NCBI GenBank assembly: GCA_017631885.1
Contig: JAGBSH010000028.1
Span: 62,001 to 126,000 of the forward strand
Origin: Fibrobacteraceae bacterium
Lineage (GTDB): Bacteria; Fibrobacterota; Fibrobacteria; Fibrobacterales; Fibrobacteraceae
Direction of reading: 5' to 3'
DNA length: 64,000 bases
A model generated the notes under the pieces. It was not told the origin of the DNA and searched no databases. It saw only the letters and a program-made list of their open reading frames with translations. Below are positions 25,329 to 33,907 of the stretch, piece by piece; within the stretch, counting starts at the first letter, position 1, and each line of letters starts with the position of its first letter. A program made the position numbers and the translations under genes.

Positions 25329-26192
25329 ATGGAACTTTCTTGGTGGAATCTTATCCCTTCACATTTTGATGGCATTGCCATTGAACTAGGCTCGTTTCCT
25401 GTTCATTGGTATGGCTTAATGTATTTATTTGCCTTTGCAACTTGTTATGTAGTTATCACTAAAACCAATAAAAAAGAAAACATTGGGCTTTCAAAAGAAC
25501 AAATAGATAATTTTTTCACTTGGATTATTGCTGGTATTATTATTGGGGCAAGACTAGGTTATGTATTTTTCTACCAACCAGCCTATTACTTAAGTCATAT
25601 ATCTGAAATTTTTCTTCCATTTAAAATGGATGCCGCAGGGTTTCATTTTACAGGAATTTCAGGAATGTCTTACCATGGTGGTTTAATTGGAGCAGTAACT
25701 TTTGCTTGTATTGCTATTAAACGTCACAAAATGCCTTTCGCTGAAACTATTAATTTAGGCTTTTTTGCCGTTCCACTCGGTTACACCTGGGGCCGTTGGG
25801 GAAACTTTGTTAATGGTGAACTCTTTGGCGAAATAACAACAAGCCCTATCGGGATGTGGTTTCCACAAGCTCATGACAGCCCGATTACGCAGCCAATACT
25901 TCACCACCCCTCTCAGCTTTACGAAATGGTTTTTGAAGGCGTTGTACTCTTTTCAATTCTTTGTTTATTGCGAAAAAAAGCCTTTTTTAGACACCAAATG
26001 GTTTCTTGCTACCTAATTGGCTATGGGGTTTTCAGATTTTGCATAGAATTTTTCCGCCGACCAGACGTTCATCTCGGAAGACTTGATTTGTTAGGAATGA
26101 GCCGTGGGCAAACGCTCTGTTCGCTTATGATTATTGCAGGCATTTCTCTTTTTATCATAACTTATAAGAAATCAAAGTCAAAAAAGCTTTAA
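25329..26192 (+). CDS. lgt: Prolipoprotein diacylglyceryl transferase Lgt
   Basis: 287 residues from the ATG at 25329; a longer reading from 25206 would run back into the transpeptidase gene and has no support. Seven membrane helices are expected. Motifs: FPVHWYGLMY near the start, YHGGLIGA, the Lgt signature GRWGNFVNGELFGE, and HHPSQLYEM. The enzyme transfers diacylglycerol to the lipobox Cys of exported lipoproteins, two of which are encoded in the window (29557-30591 and 44122-45045). It is the last gene of the orn operon. Confidence 0.95.
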   Translation: MELSWWNLIPSHFDGIAIELGSFPVHWYGLMYLFAFATCYVVITKTNKKENIGLSKEQIDNFFTWIIAGIIIGARLGYVFFYQPAYYLSHISEIFLPFKMDAAGFHFTGISGMSYHGGLIGAVTFACIAIKRHKMPFAETINLGFFAVPLGYTWGRWGNFVNGELFGEITTSPIGMWFPQAHDSPITQPILHHPSQLYEMVFEGVVLFSILCLLRKKAFFRHQMVSCYLIGYGVFRFCIEFFRRPDVHLGRLDLLGMSRGQTLCSLMIIAGISLFIITYKKSKSKKL

Positions 26193-26221
26193 AACGAACC
26201 TATTCTTTTAAGCAATAAATG

Positions 26222-26249
26222 AAATGCCTTTTAAAAGAGGCATTTTTTT
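26222..26249 (+). terminator. Terminator after lgt
   Basis: AAATGCC pairs with GGCATTT around a 10-base loop, followed by a T run, 30 bases past the lgt stop. Confidence 0.8.
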
Positions 26250-26314
26250 GTTTTTTTTCAGAGAAAAATATCCCCAAATATGCCTCTACTTTTTTATTTT
26301 TTTCCTCAGTTTAA

Positions 26315-27706
<1,392 letters not shown>

Positions 27707-27722
27707 GCTAAGTTTCACTTTT

Positions 27723-27759
27723 AAAAACAACGGGCTGCGTAGCAGCCCGTTGTTTTTTT
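27723..27759 (+). terminator. Strong terminator after gdhA
   Basis: AACAACGGGCTGC pairs perfectly with GCAGCCCGTTGTT around a GTA loop and is followed by seven T. It is one of the strongest hairpins in the window. Confidence 0.9.
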
Positions 27760-27872
27760 AAGATTTCTTTATTTAATATGAAAAAGATTTCTTTTTCTTC
27801 TCTACCATAAATTAAAGTTTCTAGAAATTCTCTTGCTCTTGATACAAATCCATAGCAAGAGAGAAACTAAGA

Positions 27873-29474
27873 CTATTTCTTTTTCTTTTTACCTTTTTGG
27901 GTTTCAAACCATTCATCAAATGTGATAGAACGATCTGTATAACCATTTGGCGTTAATTCTAAAATGCGATTAGCAACCGTTTCTGCAAATTCATGGTCTT
28001 GAGTACAGAAAATAACAGGACCTTGGAACGCTTTTAAACCATTGTTCAAAGCAGTAATAGATTCAAGATCAAGATGCGCTGTTGGTTCATCAAGCAAAAG
28101 GCAATTTGCATTTGAAAGCATCATGCGAGAAAGCATACAACGAACCTTTTCTCCACCAGAAAGCACACGTGCCGATTTAAGAGCTTCTTCACCAGTAAAA
28201 AGCATTCTACCAAGAAAACCTCTGATAAATGTCTCATCTTGTTCTTTGCTGTATTGGCGTAACCAATCTACAAGAGAAAGGTCAGAATCAAAATAAGCAT
28301 CATTATTTTTAGGGAAATAGCTATAGCTAATTGTATTACCCCATTTAAGAACGCCTTCTGGAGCAGGTGTTTCTTCAGCTATAAGTTGGAAAAATGCTGT
28401 TTTTAAAGTATCATATTCGCCAACAAGAGCAACACGATCAGAATTGCCAAGCGAGAAATTCAAATTTTTAAGAACATTACCTTCGCCAGCATCAATGGTT
28501 GCGTCTTTTAATTCCAATACAATTTTGCCTGGTTCTCTATCCATTTTAAAGTTCACCCAAGGGAACTTACGGCTAGAAGCAGGCATTTCTTCAACGGTCA
28601 TTTTATCAAGAAGTTTTTTACGGCTTGTCGCTTGTTTTGCTTTAGAAGCGTTAGAAGCAAAACGGCGGATAAAGGCTTTCAATTCTTCAATTTTTTCTTC
28701 AGCTCGACGATTCTGGTCTTTACGTTGTTTTTGGGCAAGTTGGCTTGCTGCGTACCAGAATTCATAGTTACCCGCATAAATATTGATTTTTCCGTAGTCA
28801 ATATCGCAAGTGTGAGTACAAACTCTATTCAAAAAGTGACGGTCATGCGATACAACAATAACAGTATTTTCAAAACGTTCCAAATAATCTTCTAACCAAG
28901 AGATAGATTCAAGATCTAAGTGGTTTGTCGGTTCGTCAAGTAAAAGAATGTCTGGGTTACCAAAAAGAGCTTGTGCTAAAAGCACGCGGACTTTTAAACC
29001 AGCATCTAAATCAGCCATTAAAGAAAAATGAAATTCTTCAGGAATACCAAGACCTTTTAAAAGAACAGCCGCGCCTGAATCAGCTTCATAACCTCCAAGT
29101 TCTCCAAAGCGAGTTTCTACATCCATCGCTTCCATACCTTGTTCTTCGGTCATTTCAGGAAGCGCATAAAGTTCTTCGCGTCTTTTTCCTAATTCATAAA
29201 GTTCAGTAAAACCCATCATAACCGTTTCTAAAACGGTATTTTGTTCGTATGCAAAGTGATCTTGTTTTAAAACAGCTAAACGTTCATCTGCATCTTTAGT
29301 GACTCCACCCGTATTTGGTTCTAGTTCACCAGAAAGGATTTTAAGGAATGTTGATTTACCGGCGCCATTTGCACCAATAACTCCATAACAATTACCTTTT
29401 TTAAATGAAAGATTTACGTCTTTAAAAAGAACGCGACTACCATATTGAAGACTTACATTAGATACATTGAGCAT
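27873..29474 (-). CDS. ABC-F family ATPase, YbiT-like, with a degenerate second ATP site
   Basis: 533 residues from the ATG at 29474, where similarity begins (MLNVSNVSLQYGSRVLF); an upstream ATG at 29534 only adds an unrelated 20 residues. Two ABC domains are joined by a charged linker with RFASNASKAKQATSR, as in YbiT-type ABC-F factors that act on ribosomes. Domain 1 has Walker A GANGAGKST (34-42) and Walker B LLLDEPTNHLD. Domain 2 keeps VLSGGEKVR and LLLDEPTAHLD, but its Walker A is GEYDTLKTA (352-360) and its switch His is replaced in FCTQDHEF (residue 492 is Gln). One composite ATP site therefore looks inactive. A C-terminal Lys tail ends the protein. Confidence 0.9.
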   Translation of the reverse strand: MLNVSNVSLQYGSRVLFKDVNLSFKKGNCYGVIGANGAGKSTFLKILSGELEPNTGGVTKDADERLAVLKQDHFAYEQNTVLETVMMGFTELYELGKRREELYALPEMTEEQGMEAMDVETRFGELGGYEADSGAAVLLKGLGIPEEFHFSLMADLDAGLKVRVLLAQALFGNPDILLLDEPTNHLDLESISWLEDYLERFENTVIVVSHDRHFLNRVCTHTCDIDYGKINIYAGNYEFWYAASQLAQKQRKDQNRRAEEKIEELKAFIRRFASNASKAKQATSRKKLLDKMTVEEMPASSRKFPWVNFKMDREPGKIVLELKDATIDAGEGNVLKNLNFSLGNSDRVALVGEYDTLKTAFFQLIAEETPAPEGVLKWGNTISYSYFPKNNDAYFDSDLSLVDWLRQYSKEQDETFIRGFLGRMLFTGEEALKSARVLSGGEKVRCMLSRMMLSNANCLLLDEPTAHLDLESITALNNGLKAFQGPVIFCTQDHEFAETVANRILELTPNGYTDRSITFDEWFETQKGKKKKK

Positions 29475-29556
29475 AGGGTGCAATTTAGAAAAAAAATAAA
29501 AAAGGGAAGTTCTTGCTTTTCTTGAACTTCCCAAAAAGAGATTTTAAAATTGATGT

Positions 29557-30591
29557 TTAGAGAACACCTCGATCCAAACCTTTAACAGGAATGTATTTTA
29601 CACTACCATCTTGGCTTACAATAACAGCAAGTCCTGCTAAAAAGTTAAGCCAGTTTTGATTTTCAAAATAACGAAGATCAATTTGGCCTTGTGTTGCATG
29701 AACTAATAATGGCATAACCAATTGATCGTGCGAAACGGCAATACTTATTGGGTTAGAAGCTATCATTTTTCCGATAATAACTTCATCAATAAGTTGTTGA
29801 GCGCGAGCTGCTAGTTCATAATGAGCTTCAAGATATTTTCCATTATAAGCATAATCAGCAATTAAATCATAAACCGTAATAGCTTCTTCTTCAAGAATAG
29901 CGTATGTTTCTTGATCTTTGACAAACCAACCACCATTTAATTCTGTAAGAGTAGCATGCTTAATTTCCGTTTGACCACGACCTTGAGCAATTTTATGACA
30001 AGTCTGTTCTGTGCGAAGAATTTCTGAATGGTAGTAATAAGGTTCCGTTTCTCCCATAAGTTTGGAACCAACAGAAATAGCTTGCAATTCCCCAAGTCCT
30101 GTTAAAATACCACCTTGGTCTGTACTACTAGTTCTAGCGGCATGGCGTATAACTATTGCCATTTTATCACCAGGTTGCAAAGCAGCATAAACTTTTTCAA
30201 GCCCAATAAAATCAATATATGTTTGATTTGGGTCATAAGGAGCTGTATCTGGATTTTCCATAATAGAACCAAGATACGCCTCATCACAAGTAACATCAAC
30301 ACCAGAACCAAAAGTGAGCGGAGTTGTTGTGCAAGAATAAGCGGATGCAGAAGAAACGGGGTCTACTTTATAGTCTATGTTTAAATTTATGGCAATCGAA
30401 GAAGAAGAACCAGGAACAGAAACATCCGCAGAACTTTCTGGAGCAACGGTTTCTGAACTAGGCGTGTCTGTATTTTCTATCGCTGCACTACTAGATTCCG
30501 GAACTTCATTTGTCGGCGAAGTGCTAGAAGAATCGTCAGAACAAGCAAAAAATAAAAGAGATAAAGAAGCTATGGATAGTATTTTTTTCAT
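29557..30591 (-). CDS. Lipoprotein with a histidine-phosphatase domain
   Basis: 344 residues from the ATG at 30591. The lipobox LFFAC is followed by a Ser/Thr/Pro-rich spacer (about 20-65), so it should be lipid-anchored in the envelope. The domain from about 130 onward matches the histidine phosphatase (phosphoglycerate-mutase-like) superfamily: VIRHAARTS carries the phospho-accepting His, SEILRTEQTC the second Arg, and AVSHDQLVMPLL the second catalytic His. The RHAAR form replaces the common RHGE. The substrate is unknown; extracytoplasmic members include acid phosphatases and phytases. The gene stands alone between the ABC-F and CE1 genes, and no clear ribosome site is seen. Confidence 0.8.
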   Translation of the reverse strand: MKKILSIASLSLLFFACSDDSSSTSPTNEVPESSSAAIENTDTPSSETVAPESSADVSVPGSSSSIAINLNIDYKVDPVSSASAYSCTTTPLTFGSGVDVTCDEAYLGSIMENPDTAPYDPNQTYIDFIGLEKVYAALQPGDKMAIVIRHAARTSSTDQGGILTGLGELQAISVGSKLMGETEPYYYHSEILRTEQTCHKIAQGRGQTEIKHATLTELNGGWFVKDQETYAILEEEAITVYDLIADYAYNGKYLEAHYELAARAQQLIDEVIIGKMIASNPISIAVSHDQLVMPLLVHATQGQIDLRYFENQNWLNFLAGLAVIVSQDGSVKYIPVKGLDRGVL

Positions 30592-30678
30592 ACAAATGAA
30601 TTTATAAAAATAAACAAACTTAATTTGCAATTTTTATGTAAAGAAATGTGAAAGAGACTCAATTTCTATTTAACCTTT

Positions 30679-30712
30679 AAAAAAGTTCCCGCCGGCGTAG
30701 CCGGCGGGGACA
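30679..30712 (-). terminator. GC-rich terminator after the CE1 esterase gene
   Basis: On the minus strand GTCCCCGCCGGC pairs with GCCGGCGGGAAC around a TAC loop, followed by six T. It lies about 45 bases past the esterase stop. Confidence 0.85.
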
Positions 30713-30754
30713 TCCGATTTTTCAATATAAAGCAAAACGAGTTATAAAAGAAAC

Positions 30755-32209
30755 TTATGGCATACTAAACTGTTTTAAAAAATTCCAACCTGTGTTAGCG
30801 TCACCTTCAGAATGGCCACCACCTTGAATGGTACAAAGTCCCACTTTTACGCCATCTTTACAATTTTCATAATATTCACAACCATTACCTTTATCAACGG
30901 GGGAACCAGAACAACCATTCATTTTACCCCATTCTGTCAAATTGTTTTTTGCTCCCATAAAAGTAATTGGCTTTCCGGAAACCACTTGAGAAAGGCCTCC
31001 ATTATACATCACTACATTATCATTTGTTCCGCGGAAATTAAGAATCGGGAACGGGCGAGAAGGTTTGCACAGCCCCGCATCGACAATTTCTTTTGCTAAA
31101 TCAAATGCAGAAGGCGCTGCTGCTGCAAAAATATCGGCCATAAAGCAACCCGCATAATTTGAAAATCCGCCACCCATTGAAAAACCAGCCGCATAAATTC
31201 GCTTGGTATCAATACAAGCTTGTTTTGTTATTTCAGCAATAAAATTTCTGCTGAAAGTTACATCATCGGCATCTGTACAACAAGGGCCAACGTTCCAAGC
31301 TTGTCCCATAGGACCTTGAGCTCCATCCATAAAAGCAACAATTGCACCATCTGAAAGAGCAGTCTGTGCTATTTGAGAACCTGATTCCCATTGCGAAGCA
31401 CTCCCCATAATCGGGTGATAATTTACCAAAAGAGGAACTGGTTTAGAACCGGTGTAACCACTTGGAAATTTCACAATAACTTTTCTTCCATCAATAGTCA
31501 TAGTAGTATTTGATTTAAGTGTTTTAGAAGAACAATCAACAGGCACTTCTAATTTACTGCTAGAAGATGGTGCTATACTAGAAGAACTTATTGGAAAATT
31601 AGCACTAGAACTGAAAATAATTTCATTAGAACCTTCTTCCATTTGAATCAGCACATTACTTTCATTTTCTATTTGCATTTGATATGTATAATTTTTAAAC
31701 CCTTCTTTTTGGAAAATAAATGCAGGGAGTGTAATTTCTTCTTTTAATAAAACGCCTTTTGTTCCAATCATATAAGTTTCAGCATTTCCATCAAAGTTAA
31801 CACGCAAAAATTTTGCTTTATTTGCTTTTAAATTTGAAAAATCCAAAGAAATTTGCCCATATACTTGGTGTAAAGAACGATTGTAAATAACTTTACCTAA
31901 AGCATCAATCATTGAAATTTTTAATATTTGGGCTTTAACATTATTAATATTTAAAATCCCATTGGAATACAGAACTTGAACGCGATTTTCATTCAAAGCA
32001 TTGATTGAACTCGCATCGCCAGAAATAAAAAATGTCCCATCACTCCCTGTTTCTCCTGCGACAGAAGGATAATTAAAAGACGTAATCTTTACACCAGATA
32101 AAGGTACTCCGCCTTTTGACTCCACCACTCCACTGACGCTCCAAGCAAAAACAGCAACATTTGCTAAAGCAAATAAAATTCCAAAACTAATTTGCTTAAT
32201 AAAAAACAT
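30755..32209 (-). CDS. Secreted CE1-type (feruloyl/acetyl-xylan) esterase
   Basis: 484 residues. A signal peptide (1-22, ending VFAW) is followed by a carboxypeptidase-regulatory-like domain (about 24-72: SGVKITSFNYPSVAGETGSDG), a tail-like beta domain (about 80-165: ISMIDALGKVIYNRSL), a Ser-rich linker (about 200-222) and the esterase (about 225-484). The esterase has the nucleophile Ser in AAGFSMGGGFS, Asp in RGTNDNVVMY and His in GGGHSEGD, and resembles the LpqC/PHB-depolymerase branch of CE1, which includes feruloyl and acetyl-xylan esterases. Paired Cys residues (GPCCTDADD) suggest disulfides. A strong AAAGGAG site precedes the ATG. Which acyl group is removed is not visible. Confidence 0.85.
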   Translation of the reverse strand: MFFIKQISFGILFALANVAVFAWSVSGVVESKGGVPLSGVKITSFNYPSVAGETGSDGTFFISGDASSINALNENRVQVLYSNGILNINNVKAQILKISMIDALGKVIYNRSLHQVYGQISLDFSNLKANKAKFLRVNFDGNAETYMIGTKGVLLKEEITLPAFIFQKEGFKNYTYQMQIENESNVLIQMEEGSNEIIFSSSANFPISSSSIAPSSSSKLEVPVDCSSKTLKSNTTMTIDGRKVIVKFPSGYTGSKPVPLLVNYHPIMGSASQWESGSQIAQTALSDGAIVAFMDGAQGPMGQAWNVGPCCTDADDVTFSRNFIAEITKQACIDTKRIYAAGFSMGGGFSNYAGCFMADIFAAAAPSAFDLAKEIVDAGLCKPSRPFPILNFRGTNDNVVMYNGGLSQVVSGKPITFMGAKNNLTEWGKMNGCSGSPVDKGNGCEYYENCKDGVKVGLCTIQGGGHSEGDANTGWNFLKQFSMP

Positions 32210-32293
32210 TTCGAACTCCTTTAAATCGAAATATTCGTTATTATAAAATTAGACTTATAAAAAATAAATAGACGCTTTTCTTTTTTTTATTTA

Positions 32294-32308
32294 TGGATTT
32301 TTTATCCA
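32294..32308. promoter_or_regulatory. TGGA-N7-TCCA inverted repeat before the CE1 esterase gene
   Basis: TGGATTTTTTATCCA, 85-99 bases before the ATG and upstream of a TATAAT-like box on the minus strand. Same arms and spacer length as the site ahead of the CE6 gene (20411-20425). Confidence 0.35.
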
Positions 32309-32314
32309 TATACA

Positions 32315-32347
32315 AAAAAACGATTCCTAATAGGAATCGTTTTTTTT
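32315..32347 (-). terminator. Terminator after pilQ
   Basis: AAACGATTCCTA and TAGGAATCGTTT are perfectly complementary, with T runs on either side, so it could work in both directions. It ends the pilMNOPQ operon. Confidence 0.9.
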
Positions 32348-32362
32348 AATTTCTTTTCTTAC

Positions 32363-33907
32363 TTATTCTTCAATTGCTGGAGCTTCAACAACTTCTTCTT
32401 CAACAATTTCCTCTTCAACCACTTCTTCTACAACCTCTTCTTCAACAACTTCTTCTTGTGCAGGAGCTGCTTCTTGTTTTTTAGGTTGTGGAGCTGGTTT
32501 TGCCACAGGCTTTGCTTCCACTGGTTTGGCTTCTGGAGCTGCTCCAACCTTTTCTACTGTAGGTTCTGAAGTATCTACATTACCTGTATAGTTGCGGATA
32601 ATTCTTGGAGTAACAAAGATAACCAAGTCTTTCTTGATAACTTGTTTTCTAGAATATTTAAAGAGGTTTCCAAGAATTGGAATATCTTTTAAGAAAGGAA
32701 TACCACTTTCGCTTTCCTGATTTTCATTACGGGTAAGACCACCGATAACAACTGTTTCACCATCAGCTACAACAACTTTTGTTTTAGCTTCTTGTGTAGA
32801 AATAACCACTTCACCTTTGGTGTCATAATCATAAGAGTTGTTTTCTGGGTGCAAGTCAAGAAGAATGCGATTATCGCCAGAAACGTGTGGGGTAACAGTC
32901 AACTTGATACCTGTTTCAACAAGCTGTGTAGAAGATTCACCTTCGTCGTCAATCACACGAATAGAAATCTTATCACCCATAAAGACTTGTGCTTCAGTAT
33001 TGTCCAGTGTTGAAACTTGTGGACTTGCCAAAACTTCAGTAGAAGCGTCCCCCATCAAGTTAGAAATAGCCACTTGAACATTGTTATCCAAAACGCTTGC
33101 TGTAATTGCGGTGGATGCTCCAGAAACTGCTGGAGATACCCCATTGTTTGGGAACGATTGAATTGCTCCACTTATACGGCTTCCTGTTCCACCACCAGTA
33201 GGAGTTCCTGCAACGCCAGGAGTCAAAGTGGTTGAACCCATACGAGCAGTCCAATCCACACCTAGTTCTCTTGAAAGGTTGCTGTTTACAACAACAAGCT
33301 TTGCAGAAATCATAATCTGGAGGGTTTCGACATCCAATTCTTCCAATGCATTGCCCATCTGTTCAATGCTTGATTCTGTATCGTAAACGATAATAGAGTT
33401 ACTGCGTTCTACAACACTGATTTTACCACGACTGGTTTTCATGCTTTCAAGAACTTTTACTAACTCTTCAGCTTTCGCATGGTGAACTGCAAAATTTTTA
33501 CGAATCAAAGGAGCTACTTCCTTTTCTTGCTTTTCTGCTTCAGCCATTTTCTTCTGCTTTGCTTGGTAAGTAGCAGAACGTTGGATAGAAATGTATTTGT
33601 CTTGAACTAGCCAGACTAAATCATACATTTCGCAAACTATATCCAAAGTTTCTTGCCATGTTTTCTTGGTAACCTTCAAAGAAAGCTTACCTTTAACATC
33701 TGGAGCAAGCAAAATGTCTATACCTGCTGTAACAGAAATCGAGCGGAAAACAGCTTCATAGTCTGTATCCACAAACGTGAAGTCGTACAGTTTTTTGTTA
33801 GGCACTTGCTGTTCAGCTTTTGCCGGAGAAGGATTCTCAGTTTGAGCAAACGGAGAAACCGCTGCACCAAGGAGAATTAGACTAAAAAGGTATGCTGTTT
33901 TTTTCAC
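32363..33907 (-). CDS. pilQ: Type IV pilus secretin PilQ
   Basis: 514 residues, short for PilQ. A signal peptide (about 1-21) is followed by an STN/secretin N0-like domain (about 42-105: DFTFVDTDYEAVFRSISV), an N1-type domain (about 135-200) and the secretin channel with VEIG-like TQLVETGIKLTVTPHV and the final ETVVIGGLTRNENQ. It forms the outer-membrane pore for the pilus. It lacks the N-terminal AMIN domains of classical PilQ. After the secretin domain comes an unusual tail of some 75 residues: a Pro/Lys/Ala part, then Glu/Val repeats (EEVVEEEVVEE). It overlaps the previous gene by 4 bases (ATGA). Confidence 0.92.
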   Translation of the reverse strand: MKKTAYLFSLILLGAAVSPFAQTENPSPAKAEQQVPNKKLYDFTFVDTDYEAVFRSISVTAGIDILLAPDVKGKLSLKVTKKTWQETLDIVCEMYDLVWLVQDKYISIQRSATYQAKQKKMAEAEKQEKEVAPLIRKNFAVHHAKAEELVKVLESMKTSRGKISVVERSNSIIVYDTESSIEQMGNALEELDVETLQIMISAKLVVVNSNLSRELGVDWTARMGSTTLTPGVAGTPTGGGTGSRISGAIQSFPNNGVSPAVSGASTAITASVLDNNVQVAISNLMGDASTEVLASPQVSTLDNTEAQVFMGDKISIRVIDDEGESSTQLVETGIKLTVTPHVSGDNRILLDLHPENNSYDYDTKGEVVISTQEAKTKVVVADGETVVIGGLTRNENQESESGIPFLKDIPILGNLFKYSRKQVIKKDLVIFVTPRIIRNYTGNVDTSEPTVEKVGAAPEAKPVEAKPVAKPAPQPKKQEAAPAQEEVVEEEVVEEVVEEEIVEEEVVEAPAIEE

